64,000 bases of DNA, from contig JAHRBC010000004.1 of assembly GCA_022702545.1 (NCBI GenBank), positions 2,294,001 through 2,358,000 on the forward strand, given 5' to 3'. Below are positions 24,788 to 35,795 of the stretch, piece by piece. This stretch comes from Phycomyces nitens. Lineage: Eukaryota > Mucoromycota > Mucoromycetes > Mucorales > Phycomycetaceae. Positions within the stretch are counted from its first letter, which is position 1, and the number at the start of each line of letters is the position of its first letter. The notes under the pieces were generated by a model. The model searched no databases. It was given only the letters and a program-made list of their open reading frames with translations, and was not told the origin of the DNA. The position numbers and the translations under genes were made by a program.

Positions 24788-26858
24788 ATGAATATAACAC
24801 CAATGAGGCGCCCACGACGAGAGAATTGGCAGGCAGACTTTTACAAGAATGGATACCCAAATGATGTTATCGTGATTGAGGACACACCTCCTCCCATGCC
24901 AATACAATCCCAGCAACAACCTTCACCTCTACAACTACGACCACAGCCAGAACATCCTTCTGGTGTAATTGATGACACTACCGCTTTCTCTGCTGCCAGA
25001 CAACCTCATCTCACAAACTTGGCTACTCGTCGACCTGCTACACTCACAACAGATCACAACCCTCTCTATTACACCGGACCACCAGCGGCTTCCACACGTT
25101 CAAAAAGGTCTCGGAAAGATCAAGACCAAGAACCAGAAAATACCTCCAACCAACAGTCAACCTCAAAGGTTGTAATAGCAAAAAAGAGACGAAAGGACTA
25201 TAATCGGGTCCCAGCTGCCGTTAATTCAGGCAAGTGCTTTAATCTATATATATATATATAATAAAAGGGTTAGATTTTAACATATCACACATAGTCAATC
25301 AGGCTCTACAGCCGCCTGCATCAGCACCGGTCGTCCAGGTAAGAGTTTCTGGATAATATTCTCAACTGATCGACGTATCTTTCCAGCACTCGTTTGATGA
25401 CAAGGATGGTCACTACCTAATCAACCCAAACGAGTCTCTAACAGCACGATGTAAGCTGGTACCAAATAGACACATGCAAAGTGCAGTGATCTGCAGTAAT
25501 ATATATATAAAAAGGTCTGATTTGGCTTCCAATAGACAAGATGATGCGCTTATTAGGACAGGGTACTTTTGGAAAGGTTATCGAGTGCTATGATCGAGTT
25601 AGAAGAGAACATTGTGCGATAAAGATCATCCGTGCAATTCCAAAGTACAGAGAGGCCAGCAAGGTCGAGATCAGAGTCCTCAATACACTCAAGGCCAAGG
25701 ACCCCTTTAACTCAAAGTAGGTTGGATATCGCTCAGGTATAGAAATGCATTGTATTAACAGATATTAGCCAGTGCATCCATTTAATCGATTGGTTTGATT
25801 ACAACAACCATATCTGCATGGTGTTTGAGCTTCTAGGTCAATCGATCTTTGATTTTCTAAAATCAAATGAATTCAGACCATTTCCTCCTCATCAGATCCA
25901 GCACTTTGCAAAACAGCTCTTAAACAGTGTGGCCTGTGAGTCCAATATCAAGGCTTTAAACCCAAGCTTATCTATTGATTCTAGTCATCCACAACCTCAA
26001 ACTTATCCATACTGATCTCAAGCCTGAGAACATCTTGCTTGTCAACAATTCAAGTAGTCTGGCCATGAGCAATGGAAATGTAAGGGTCTGAAGATCATAA
26101 AGGGCCAAATCCTAACAAAGATTCTTTTTTAGAGAGATTCTAACATAAAATCACGCATATTACAAGATACCTCCATTAGGCTCATAGATTTTGGATCGGC
26201 CACATTTGAACAGGATTATCATTCTTCGGTAGTGTCAACGCGACATTATCGAGCACCAGAAATCATATTGGGTAAGAAACTTCTTGTGTTGACCATAACT
26301 AACTGTGTATAGGTATGGGCTGGTCCTATCCGTGTGATATCTGGTCTATAGGTTGTATTCTTGTAGAATTCTTTACGGGAGATGCACTCTTCCAGACCCA
26401 CGAGAATCTAGAACATCTGGCAATGATGGAAGCTGTGCTTGGAAAGGTACCATTAAGGATATCAAGAAATGCAAGGTAACAAACAAGAATATTGATCAAA
26501 AGCCTACATTTCCGATTCTTTATTAAAAACCAATTCTACCGGACATCAGTAGGGAACCACAAAAGTTCTTTGACAATGGAAAACTAAAATATCCTGTGCC
26601 CGAGACGACAAAGCAAAGCCAGAAATATGTCCGTGCCCTGCGCCCACTAAAGGTATACTCTAAACCAGCCATACAAAGTCTAATAGTCTTTAGGATATCA
26701 TTGTTCCCTCTACAAATCTCACAAGGAACTTTTTGGACCTCGTCTCAAAAATGCTGGTCTATGATGCCAACGAAAGAATCACGGCAAGTGAGGCCCTCAA
26801 ACACCCCTTTTTCCAACTAGATTTTGAAGAATATTCCCGAGAGATAAAAGGAGGATAG
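24788..26858 (+). CDS. LAMMER/CLK dual-specificity protein kinase
   Basis: Kinase of the CLK/Kns1/Lkh1 family, which phosphorylates SR-type splicing factors and tunes growth. Ten exons splice to 520 aa: 24788-25229, 25295-25338, 25387-25450, 25536-25716, 25769-25935, 25985-26079, 26133-26271, 26313-26475, 26550-26652 and 26694-26858. The first intron is GC-AG (donor AG|GCAAGT). The N-terminal third is Pro/Gln/Arg-rich with basic NLS-like clusters. Kinase motifs: glycine loop '[12 protein letters not shown]', catalytic Lys in 'CAIKII', '[11 protein letters not shown]' (HTD instead of HRD, usual in this family), 'DFGSATF', and the LAMMER motif as '[11 protein letters not shown]' (AMMEAV, Arg replaced by Ala). 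The C-terminus '[13 protein letters not shown]' is standard. An in-frame ATG at 24698 is judged part of a 5'-UTR intron. Confidence 0.93.
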
Positions 26859-27360
26859 TGAACTATCATGGTGATATCTTGCACTCTTCCTATTCCTATT
26901 CCTCGTTTGTTTGCTTTTATCCTATATTTTCCTTTGCTCTGATTTCCACTTTTCATAATACTTGCTCAAAAAACAACCATGTTTTTTTTTGATAATAGTC
27001 TTGTTGAATAATTGTTTCATATCCTCTCGATAATTCCCCCCTTTCCACTCCCTCTTTATTTATAAGCCCCAAAAGACCGTGTCCCTTTTAACCAGACGTC
27101 TTATAAATCCACCCAAACTTCAATATACATATATATATACATATATATTCTTTACTCTCTCTCACTTGGGTTTGTACGTTATTACTATAATATATTTATA
27201 CACATCAAAATATACTAATACTTTTTAAACATCTTCTTATGTGGTTCTTGCAGGTTGGCATTAATGAGCAATGATGTATGTATATTTTACTTTGGGAGCA
27301 AATGTACAAAGTCTAGATATTGAAAATAGTAGGATGATGAATTGATATATATATGAATTT
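26859..27360. other. Convergent intergenic spacer (kinase / CDC6)
   Basis: 3' flanks of two convergent genes. CT-rich and AT-rich tracts only; no reading frame of note. Confidence 0.6.
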
Positions 27361-29187
27361 CTATGCTTCCTGAAGAATATCAGATATCCATGTGTCTAGC
27401 ACATTTATACCCTTGATCATTTGCATAATGTCGTCTTCAGTGACACTGAGTTGAATGCGTCTCAGGCGCTCGTCTTTGTGGTTTGTGATTGTAATCATAC
27501 CGGTAGTCTCGATCATTGAAACAAGATCATTGAGTTCGGTTCTCGACACTGGAGAGATCGAATTGTTGCTCTTTGAACAGTAGATTGCATATTGTTCACG
27601 GAACTACAAAATCCAATTAATTTCTGCTTGGACAACATGGTCTTCTTACTTTTCCCATGGTGATCTGGCTCTTGGCTGACCCACTTGTCGTTCTGTTCAT
27701 AACCATCAAGGCACCGATTACAACCTTTTGTTGCAGGTTCAATTGCTTGAGTTTCTGGACATTTGGGCTGCCATAGACAACCTGAAGAACCTTCATGATA
27801 TGTCCAATCGTGACCTTGGCTATGACAGGCGGGGCATCAGGGTTGTCCATCAAAGCCACCGTCTTCTTTTTCCATTCATTTTCGGCCATTTCAATGGCCT
27901 GGCGACAGACATCCAGGGCAGTACGAAGATCGCCCATGGATGCAGCCACCTTTCGTGCACACAGCTCAACTGCGGCTGGTTGTATAAGTGGTAAGGGTGT
28001 GTTTTCATTGGGTGTTGGGGCAGCTCCAAATGGATCGTCTTCATTTTCGACCAACGAATAGAGTCTGTCTTTGATGATGGATGTGATCTCTGTTACACTA
28101 TAGGGATTGAAGTTGAGCAATTGTGGTTCACCTACAGGACATTAAAAAGTTAGTCTTTGTTGGCCAAGGACAATAAAACCCACAATTCTTTGCTCGTAGT
28201 CTAGGTAATATACGATCTGTCAGATCCAGGGCATTGGCAATACCGACTAGAACCAGGCGAGAGGTTGGTATATATGCCCACTCAAACACCTTGTAAAGCA
28301 CGTCTTGATCTTTTGTGATCAAATGGTCAATCTCATCCAAAACTACCACACTAAACCAAAGACAAGAGAGTCAGTAACATAAAGACCAAAGTGTCCATAT
28401 TACTTCAAGACATCACTCTTGCCATTCAGCATCATCTCTGCCTCTTGTACTGGATCCATATCCGGATTTGGTTTGGACCCTGGTCCTTTAAGTTCGGTCA
28501 CAATCTTTGTATAGATTGCTTTTGGGTCTCCCACACTCATACAATTGACCATTACCACATTGACTTGATGTGTCTGCAGTTCTACAATGTCTTCTGTAAC
28601 CCGGATGATCTCAGTCAACATGGCTGTCTTTCCTGTACCCGGGGACCCAGAAACATATAAACATCCCGGTTTATTCTCTAGGACATGCTGATTCCAGAAA
28701 TCCATCATTGTCGATCGTTCATTTCCTCGTCCAATCAATCGAGAAGGAATTGCTGTTCTTCGAAAGAGTGCCTTGGCTTGCTGACATAATTTGTTGCCAT
28801 TGGCTAGAGAACGAGGCGTGGCTCGAAGATAGAAACTCGATTGACTATTTCGATGGGGAGATGCAACTAGATTGCAAGGAATGTCAGTTTATATTATTGT
28901 GGCCAAGACTTGTCAACCTTGAGCAAGAGCTAATTCTCTAGTGATGTTTCGAATGGGTGTTGGAGTGACAGCCACCAGGGTCTGCTTTTTCCTTGGGGTG
29001 GATGGTGGAGAAGGAGTGTGTTCTGAATGGTCTGATTCATAGTCTGATTCGTCATTGATACTGTCCGTAGGTGCTCTGTGCTGATCAGATACTATACGGC
29101 TTAATATTAGAATACAAAAAACAAGGCAGGATAAATAGGATCAGTAGAACCTGATAATTTTGAAGATGGGCGACTTCTTTTTAACAT
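27361..29187 (-). CDS. CDC6: DNA replication licensing factor Cdc6/Cdc18
   Basis: AAA+ ATPase that works with ORC and Cdt1 to load the MCM helicase at origins. Minus-strand exons: 29151-29187, 28918-29091, 28404-28866, 28184-28350, 27650-28131 and 27361-27603, giving 521 aa. The short N-terminal tail holds several S/T-P sites ('HTPSPPSTPRKK', 'VTPTP'), which fits CDK control of Cdc6 stability. Walker A is 'GSPGTGKTAM' and Walker B 'VVVLDEIDHL'. Sensor 1 lies in 'LVLVGIANALDLTDR' and sensor 2 in 'MGDLRTALDVCRQA'. A C-terminal winged-helix (Cdc6_C) runs from 'FREQYAIYCSK' to the end. The C-terminal extent and absence of a BAH domain favour Cdc6 over Orc1. An upstream ATG at 29306 is out of frame. 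Confidence 0.92.
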
Positions 29188-29735
29188 GCTGTGCCCAGGT
29201 GAATTGATAAGCGCGTTGCACAGTCCTATTGTTCAGAGAAATATTGCCAACGTACTGCATTAAATTCTGGTACTTCTGCAAACTTTTCTTCTGTCCTTTG
29301 GGCATCTCATTCGCCGTGTGACTGTCAAATTGGTACTGATATGCAACAAAAAAAAAGAAACGAAATAGGCCACAGCAAAAACTCTAATGTTGAGTAGCCA
29401 GCATAAATGTCGATACATATATATTTGGCACCAGGCATTTAATTTGTTGCCATGTGCAATATTTAAACTATTAAAATATATAATAATATGGTAAATATAA
29501 GCAAGATAATGGTATTAAATATTGCTTGTTTATTTAGTATTACAGAGGCACTTTTTTATTATTATTGTTATTATTATTAAGATTAAGAAATATATTTTCA
29601 GTATAGATATGTATATATGGATATATGAATTTGTATATGTATTATGGTTCATATCAGTAGAATACTCAGAGAACCCCTCTTCTTTCCCTCACCCAGTGAA
29701 TTACATTCTATTATGGCTTATATACGGGATATTAC
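29188..29735. other. Spacer between CDC6 and the coiled-coil gene
   Basis: CDC6 promoter side and 3' flank of the next minus-strand gene. AT-rich with an ATT-repeat patch near 29560; nothing else seen. Confidence 0.55.
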
Positions 29736-32387
29736 TCAAGGTGCAATCTGACCAAGACGATGTGCCAGATCCAGGTTCTTTCCATACAGTCTGACTGTCT
29801 CTCCTTCTAGTCCAATGGTCTTTTGTTCCAGGACAACAATCGATTGCCGAAGTTCTCTTTCGACAGTTATCCACTCGACCTTTTCTAGTCTCGCCTTTTC
29901 TTCACTAGCCAATTGCTCTCTCTTGACGATTGCAAAGTGAGACGATTCTTCTGAATGTCGTCTTTCGAGACTCTCAATCTCACTTTCAAGATCAACAATC
30001 TGACAAGACATGGCTCGTATATCTCGTGAATGTTGTACTTTGTAAATATCAAGCTCTCGCTGATGATCTATTACAGCCTGTTCTTCGATAAGCACCTTCC
30101 ATGCTGCCTTTTCTTGTTCTTGGCGTGTATTATACGATGCTTCCTGGTTAATAATCTTGCGTTCGGTTTGCTCAAGCGTCTTTTGAAGCTTTGAGAGTTC
30201 TGCATCGCGCTCTGCAACGGCTCTTTCGAGTGCTCTTTCAATACTCGAGGCTTCATCATCGGCATTATTGGGCTTAAATGCAGAGAGCTCGCTCTTGGCT
30301 TTGGATAGTTGGTCCTCTAAGCTAGCGATGGTTTTCTTAAAGTCTTCTTGCAACCCTTTGCTCTGAGCCTTTACCATTTCTTCCTTGAGCTCGGCCTCAG
30401 CCTTTAATTTCTCCGCCTCGAAAAGTTTGGCTTCCAATGTCTTGCGCTGGATATCAACTTCAGCTGCACGTTCTCGAATACTCTGTAATCGGCCAAGTTC
30501 TTTATCTTGAGTTGCCTTGGCCTGCTTGGCTTCTCTATAAAGGCCCTCGATAGTCCGGAGATCATTACGAAGGTCCTTGATAACCATATCTTGACGTCTT
30601 GTCTCTTTCTCCATCTCATTGATTTGGGCCTGCGCTTCGGTCTGGAGTAAATACAAAACATGGTCTGATTTGTTTTCATCGTCCATCTTTGACAAATTGT
30701 CGAGATCGGCACGTAAACCATTTGCTTGGTCTCTAAACCGTTCGGTTTCTTGTCGAGATTCCTCCAATTCCTCCAACATGGTCTCCATCTCACTACGCAT
30801 GGCATCCAGAGTTTGTTCGATTTCTTCCTTCTCTTCCAGACTGTCGGTCATGGACTTATTAAGAGCCAAAATTGTTGCTTCAGACTTCTCGCGCTCGCTT
30901 TCTATTCTCTTGCTCCACTCGTCTTGTGCCTTTTTCCACTGTGCAATGGGTATGATGTCTGCTGAGACGGGTATAGATTGCAGTGAAGCATTGGTGAGGG
31001 TATTTTGCTTGTGTTTCGTTAAAGATATCTCAGCCCTTTGAATCCTGGCCTGCAGCTTGGTGTTTTCTCGCTTGTTCTTCTTCAGGGACGCGGATAGGGC
31101 AGCATGGTGCCCCTGGAGTTTCTGCAAGGCATGAACTAGACTCAAGTTATGGTTACGCAGTGAGATTATCTCTAATAAATTCTCTTCATTTGTCCTCCTC
31201 AACACGCTCCGGTCGCCCTGTTTTAGTACGTCGTCGGCCATTGCTTGCCTGTCTGTGGTGTCACGGTCGATCCAGTCGTCGAGACACTGCAAGATTTGGG
31301 TGCAGAATTCAGCATGCTGAGACTTGTACCATGCCACACCAGCCTCAACCGAACTAGAATCAAAAGCATCGTATTCTCCCAAGCTTCCTTTCTGACATGA
31401 ACTTGAAGCTGGCTGGACGGGGGTATCAGTCCCGGTCAGTCTGATTGTGTCACGAAAATTGCACACAATTGCTTTAAGTCGGCGCAGTTCATCCCCCGAC
31501 TTTGTCTCTTTGAATGTTTGTGTTGTGGTACGGCTGTCCACAAGAGACTCTGTTTTCGACACTTCTTCGGTGGCATCTTGAGATGTCAAGGAGAACAAAT
31601 GATCAATTTCTGATCCAGACCAAGCATCTTTGGAATCATTCCAAAACGATCCTTTCTGGGCTCTGGTTGAGGCCGTGCGGGAGATCAAGCGTGCATCTGC
31701 GGCACTGTTTAGTTGCTGGAAGGCTGACTGGTAGAGTCCAAGTGGTTCAAGACTTGCCGAGTCTTTGGGCCGAAGTGCAATTTCAAGCTGCTGACGTAGA
31801 TGGACCTCTCGCTCTTCTTGCTGGGCCATGTTCTTGTGGAGCTGCTGTAATTGTCGCTCCAGGAACTGGACCTGGCCCTCTGGAAGATCTTCCTCGTCGT
31901 CGGATGATATTTCGTATCCTGAAAATGTGTTTCGCTTTGGTGCCTGAACGGTCCTTGTGCTGGATCCCAGAGACATTGCGCTGTCCTGAGGAGGTGGGAG
32001 ACTGAGACGAGAACGAAGAATGGGATGATTAGTGGAGGCTAAATGATGATTTGCCCATGTATCCGGTCCTTTTTTGGAGTAATGGTGTTTCTGGCGGGTT
32101 CTGTTGCTGACCGAGGATGATATGGAAGATGAAGACGAGCGTCGAAGGAGATAGTTGTCTGCCCATCCTGTTGGGGTGTCCAGGACAGTCTCCGTTTCTG
32201 ACCCATCCGTGTCTTCAGATGCCGCTTTTGAAGCACTGTGTTGTTTTGACGAGTCGAGTGGCGGTAGTTTTGCGAAATAGGTGTCTTGGCTGGTTCTGTG
32301 TTTCAGAGTAGATTTTGAGTAAGACGTTCTCGAGGATCTGGTGGAGTATTCAGGGCTGCCATGACTCGGTAGTGTATCCACTTGCAT
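29736..32387 (-). CDS. Large coiled-coil protein of unknown function (883 aa)
   Basis: Single open exon. The first 150 residues are Ser/Thr-rich and low complexity. From about residue 170 to the end the sequence is dominated by heptad-like Leu/Glu/Lys/Gln repeats (for example 'LEEKEEIEQTLDAMRSEMET' and 'LEDQLSKAKSEL'), so a long parallel coiled coil is expected, as in spindle-pole, septum or trafficking scaffolds. No catalytic domain is visible and I do not recognise the family. A TTTTAG splice acceptor lies 10 bp upstream of the ATG. A far exon (ATG at 32673, donor CATG|GTAATT) would join in frame and add eight residues, so the true start may be upstream. Cdc6 is the downstream neighbour on the same strand. 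Confidence 0.75.
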   Translation of the reverse strand: MQVDTLPSHGSPEYSTRSSRTSYSKSTLKHRTSQDTYFAKLPPLDSSKQHSASKAASEDTDGSETETVLDTPTGWADNYLLRRSSSSSISSSVSNRTRQKHHYSKKGPDTWANHHLASTNHPILRSRLSLPPPQDSAMSLGSSTRTVQAPKRNTFSGYEISSDDEEDLPEGQVQFLERQLQQLHKNMAQQEEREVHLRQQLEIALRPKDSASLEPLGLYQSAFQQLNSAADARLISRTASTRAQKGSFWNDSKDAWSGSEIDHLFSLTSQDATEEVSKTESLVDSRTTTQTFKETKSGDELRRLKAIVCNFRDTIRLTGTDTPVQPASSSCQKGSLGEYDAFDSSSVEAGVAWYKSQHAEFCTQILQCLDDWIDRDTTDRQAMADDVLKQGDRSVLRRTNEENLLEIISLRNHNLSLVHALQKLQGHHAALSASLKKNKRENTKLQARIQRAEISLTKHKQNTLTNASLQSIPVSADIIPIAQWKKAQDEWSKRIESEREKSEATILALNKSMTDSLEEKEEIEQTLDAMRSEMETMLEELEESRQETERFRDQANGLRADLDNLSKMDDENKSDHVLYLLQTEAQAQINEMEKETRRQDMVIKDLRNDLRTIEGLYREAKQAKATQDKELGRLQSIRERAAEVDIQRKTLEAKLFEAEKLKAEAELKEEMVKAQSKGLQEDFKKTIASLEDQLSKAKSELSAFKPNNADDEASSIERALERAVAERDAELSKLQKTLEQTERKIINQEASYNTRQEQEKAAWKVLIEEQAVIDHQRELDIYKVQHSRDIRAMSCQIVDLESEIESLERRHSEESSHFAIVKREQLASEEKARLEKVEWITVERELRQSIVVLEQKTIGLEGETVRLYGKNLDLAHRLGQIAP

Positions 32388-34359
32388 CACTAGACCTAAA
32401 AGAAGGGAGAGGGTATAAAGGTATCAAGTAAATAGAAAGAGATGTAAAAAATACAATATTTTTTTGAAGGCCGTAAAAAAAGCGTTTTCAAAACGATCGG
32501 AGCCATTTTACTCTGCACGTGTATCTTTGATGTAAAAAAAGAAAAGGATTCCAAAGCAGCCTTGTCATGAAATACTGTATATATTATGAAGATGCATATC
32601 CTCATGTGAAGCTTGAGTTTTGCTCCTATTAGAATACTTGCACCCAAGAGAGTGTCTTTAACCAAATTACCATGGCATGACATACGTCGATCTCATATAA
32701 ACCCACCTCTTGGGGTTCCACTCACAAGTCCAGGGCACCAGATTTGATGTCTGAGGCAGTAAAAAGACATTGTGAGTATACTATAAAAGACACCGTGCTT
32801 TGGAAAATAGCATCTTGTATAGGATTTTTATCCTATCTATCAAGGGGACCAAGTATTTGGGTTGTCTACTACCCCCTTCCCTTCCCTTCCATCTTGTCCT
32901 CTTTATCCTGTATAACTTTCCCCTGTTTAATAAATCATCGAGAAGGTTTTATGTGGTTATACCTGGTTCAAGGGTTGATCTAATCCTCCTGTATCTTTGT
33001 GTATCCCTCGCATCAGATCACAGAAAAAGAAGTTGGATATCATTTATGTGACACTTTACATATACCAGTCGTCAGTCAATTAATTTCCAGGACATCATAT
33101 TTATATTTTATCAAAGAGTACAAAAACTGTTTGTGTCTATTGGTTATAAAGCGGTTATTTTAAATAATGATCTGATACCAGATGTTCTATGGTCCACTCA
33201 CACCTTTATATATATATGTGTGTGTGTGTGGATATCTAGCTAAATGTTTTTATATAAAGACTAAATATCAAGTTAGACATGGCCAAGAAGAAAAAAAAGT
33301 TATAAAGGTTTGGATATCTTTGCCTGGATTGGGGTTTTTAAGCTACTAGAGGTAAACAAAAGTTTATATTGAAAATACAATTGATCTGACCTATAGGTCT
33401 TTTTGGGTTTATTTCGTATAAAATATGACTATGGGTCATTTGGTTTGGTTTGCAATACAAGAAAGCTTTTATTGGTTGTTTCTGCCTAGAAACTTATTTT
33501 GCTCGAGGATATTGTTTCAATACAATAAAAAATAAATAAATCAGACATGTTTATTTTATATTACTCATGATAAATTATATCTTATCCAGTCTTGGTTATG
33601 GAGAGTTAGAGTATTGATTTTGTCATGTCTGTCCAGAACATCCATAATAATCCCATGAATTTAATCGTAAGTTGTGTCTTTCTTGAGTACCACAGGTTTT
33701 CTTTTCTTAAAGGTTTGACTGTATGAAAAAATGGTACCAAAGGGCAACCAGCAATACTTTTATTTACTCTCTTTTATCTACTTTACAGCTGTGGGACCTT
33801 CAACTTTTGACCAACTACAGTTTCTTATTAAAGATACACTTTTCACAGATATGCTTGTATACCCCAGAAAGAGAGACTTGAGACCTTTAAGATGTTTACA
33901 CAACTTTCGCCTTGCTTCTTCAAGAACAATAGATGGGTTATTGACAAACGTTGTTCATTGAGGCTTAGGAATTGTGTCGAGCTCAATAAGCATTAAAGGC
34001 TGTCATTTTCGATGGCTGTATTATCATATTTTTCAATAGCACTGTCATCAAAGACTAGAAGCGATGATTATTTAAGGTTATAATGACCAAGTCCATTTTT
34101 TAGAATTAAATGAAAAAGAGTCTCATTTGGTAATATAGATTTGTCTAAAAGGATTTCAAAGTTGTCTCAATCTCAAGTAAAAACACTGTATTAAAGAAAG
34201 AATACATAATACTCTAATTACATGCACGAGAAAGTTATTTTTTGTTAAGAAAATAGTATATATTTAACACAAAAGTTTTTAATTTAAAAAATTACTTTAA
34301 AAACATAGTAAACTACTATATCAAAGAATATTAGAAACTTGTTGCTACAGAGACCATTC
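32388..34359. other. 2-kb AT-rich spacer
   Basis: No supported gene. A TA/TG microsatellite lies near 33207-33230. Short open frames (for example near 33.73-33.96 kb) have AT-driven composition and no splice context. Confidence 0.5.
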
Positions 34360-34525
34360 TTACAATCTTCTCTTGTCATTGACACCATAGCCATATGGGG
34401 TTACATAGGGACCACCTGTTAGGTAAATTAATATCCAATCATTAGGCATCTATACGCTCATACTGTATAAACATACCCGATCTAGGTGTAGACATTGGAG
34501 AATCTTTAGAGAATGGATACTTCAT
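34360..34525 (-). CDS. Possible tiny spliced gene, 34 aa
   Basis: Exons 34477-34525 and 34360-34415 flank a 61-nt intron with good ends (GTATGT...CTAACAG) and encode a Ser/Pro/Gly/Tyr-rich peptide ('MKYPFSKDSPMSTPRSGG' then 'PYVTPYGYGVNDKRRL'). The composition differs from the surrounding AT-rich noise and the frame closes cleanly across the junction. No family recognised. A second tiny gene on the same strand lies 566 bp upstream. It could alternatively be the 3' part of a larger gene whose earlier exons I missed. Confidence 0.4.
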
Positions 34526-35090
34526 GACAGTAATATACAAGAGAACGTTGTATGGAAAATACAATTGATAAATAGATGGTCATAAAGCTACACTTTTGGT
34601 CTATTTATCTATTTTTTGCTTGATGGATCAAACGGTCAATTGACGGGGAAAAAAAGGAGGCAAATGTAATGTTGTCGTAAAGTAAAGAACAACTTTGGTT
34701 CTTGAAATACTAAGTGTATAATATTTTAATTTTAAACAAGAATGCAAAATATGATTTGTATTGGTGCTTCTCATCATCTTGAATGGAGCCTAGCCTATAG
34801 ATTTTATTCGGTATTTCATGAGAACCTAATGGCTATCAAGTAGATTGTTTGGTCTCTCTGTGTGTGTGTTGCAAGTGCAATTAGTTTATAGAGAAAGGTA
34901 TTGCCTATATCAAACCCAAGACTTTTTTTTGCCAGATGGAAAGCAGCATGCAATTGTAATCGACTTATTCTACGTGTTGGCTAATTGATACTAGCTATAG
35001 ACTTTTATTGGTTTATTAAAGAGACAAGACTTCTTTTGAGCATCCAATAAACTGTTTCATTCTTCAGAAGCATGGAACTACTGGTCTGGT
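34526..35090. other. Spacer between the two tiny genes
   Basis: AT-rich, with a short TG repeat near 34860. Nothing else supported. Confidence 0.5.
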
Positions 35091-35292
35091 TTAACAGCAA
35101 TTGCATCCACTAGAGATATTGCGTATAAGAGTTTATTGAATTCTAGAATGCTACTTACGATGACTTTTTTTCTGAAGGAGCAGCACTATGGACTGAACTT
35201 CTGGGCGATGGACGTGCATTATCAAGTGCGCGCGACATAAACTGGGACGCACTAGTAGAGGTATTGGCTCTTGCAGAAGGATTCATAGACAT
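35091..35292 (-). CDS. Possible tiny spliced gene, 50 aa, ending in a cysteine cluster
   Basis: Exons 35159-35292 and 35091-35109 with a 49-nt intron (donor GTAAGT, acceptor TCTCTAG). The peptide is Ser/Ala/Asn-rich and ends 'EKKSSGCNCC' followed by TAA. If the intron were retained, translation would stop right at the junction, giving 45 aa without the cysteines. A terminal CC or CxCC is the kind of end that Rab-type proteins use for geranylgeranylation, so lipid attachment is possible; that is inference. No family recognised. Confidence 0.45.
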
Positions 35293-35795
35293 GATGGCTA
35301 TGTGATGGGTCAAGAAAGAATTTTATTAAGAGATATGTCAAATTGAGCCTTTGCACTAAGTTCTACCCTTCTATATTTTATTTAGGATAAATACTTGTAT
35401 CTGTCAATTGGGTGGTGACAACAGAAGTATATTACTATAATGTTGCCACTCTGCCTTTTTACGGTATTATTATATGGTTGATACTCATATTGGACCCAAG
35501 TTCAAAAGCGCATTAGAGGTATCAAACACAATAGTGATGATGATTCTAGGCAATGGATTGGATTTTAATAGTCTATAAAATAAATACGATGATTTATACG
35601 ATTCTTTTACATAAATTATAAATTCAATTATGTTGATATGTTGAAAGCCATCGAAAAGTGATGACCTGTAATATAATTCAAACTGTCTAATACAAGATAT
35701 AATCCGGTTTTATATTATTATTTTTATCTATATATACTTTTTTAAAAAAAGGCTCTTTCTATATATCAAATATTACATCGAGCTTTCTATTATAA
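35293..35795. other. Short AT-rich spacer
   Basis: Probably the promoter of the 50-aa gene and the 3' flank of the next minus-strand gene. No feature beyond AT tracts. Confidence 0.5.

Noticed and set aside
31514..32005. 163-codon plus-strand frame opposite the coiled-coil gene
   Set aside because: Shadow of the minus-strand coding region; the minus frame is continuous for 883 codons with regular heptads.
33731..33961. 76-codon plus-strand frame
   Set aside because: No promoter, splice or family evidence; isolated in an AT-rich spacer.
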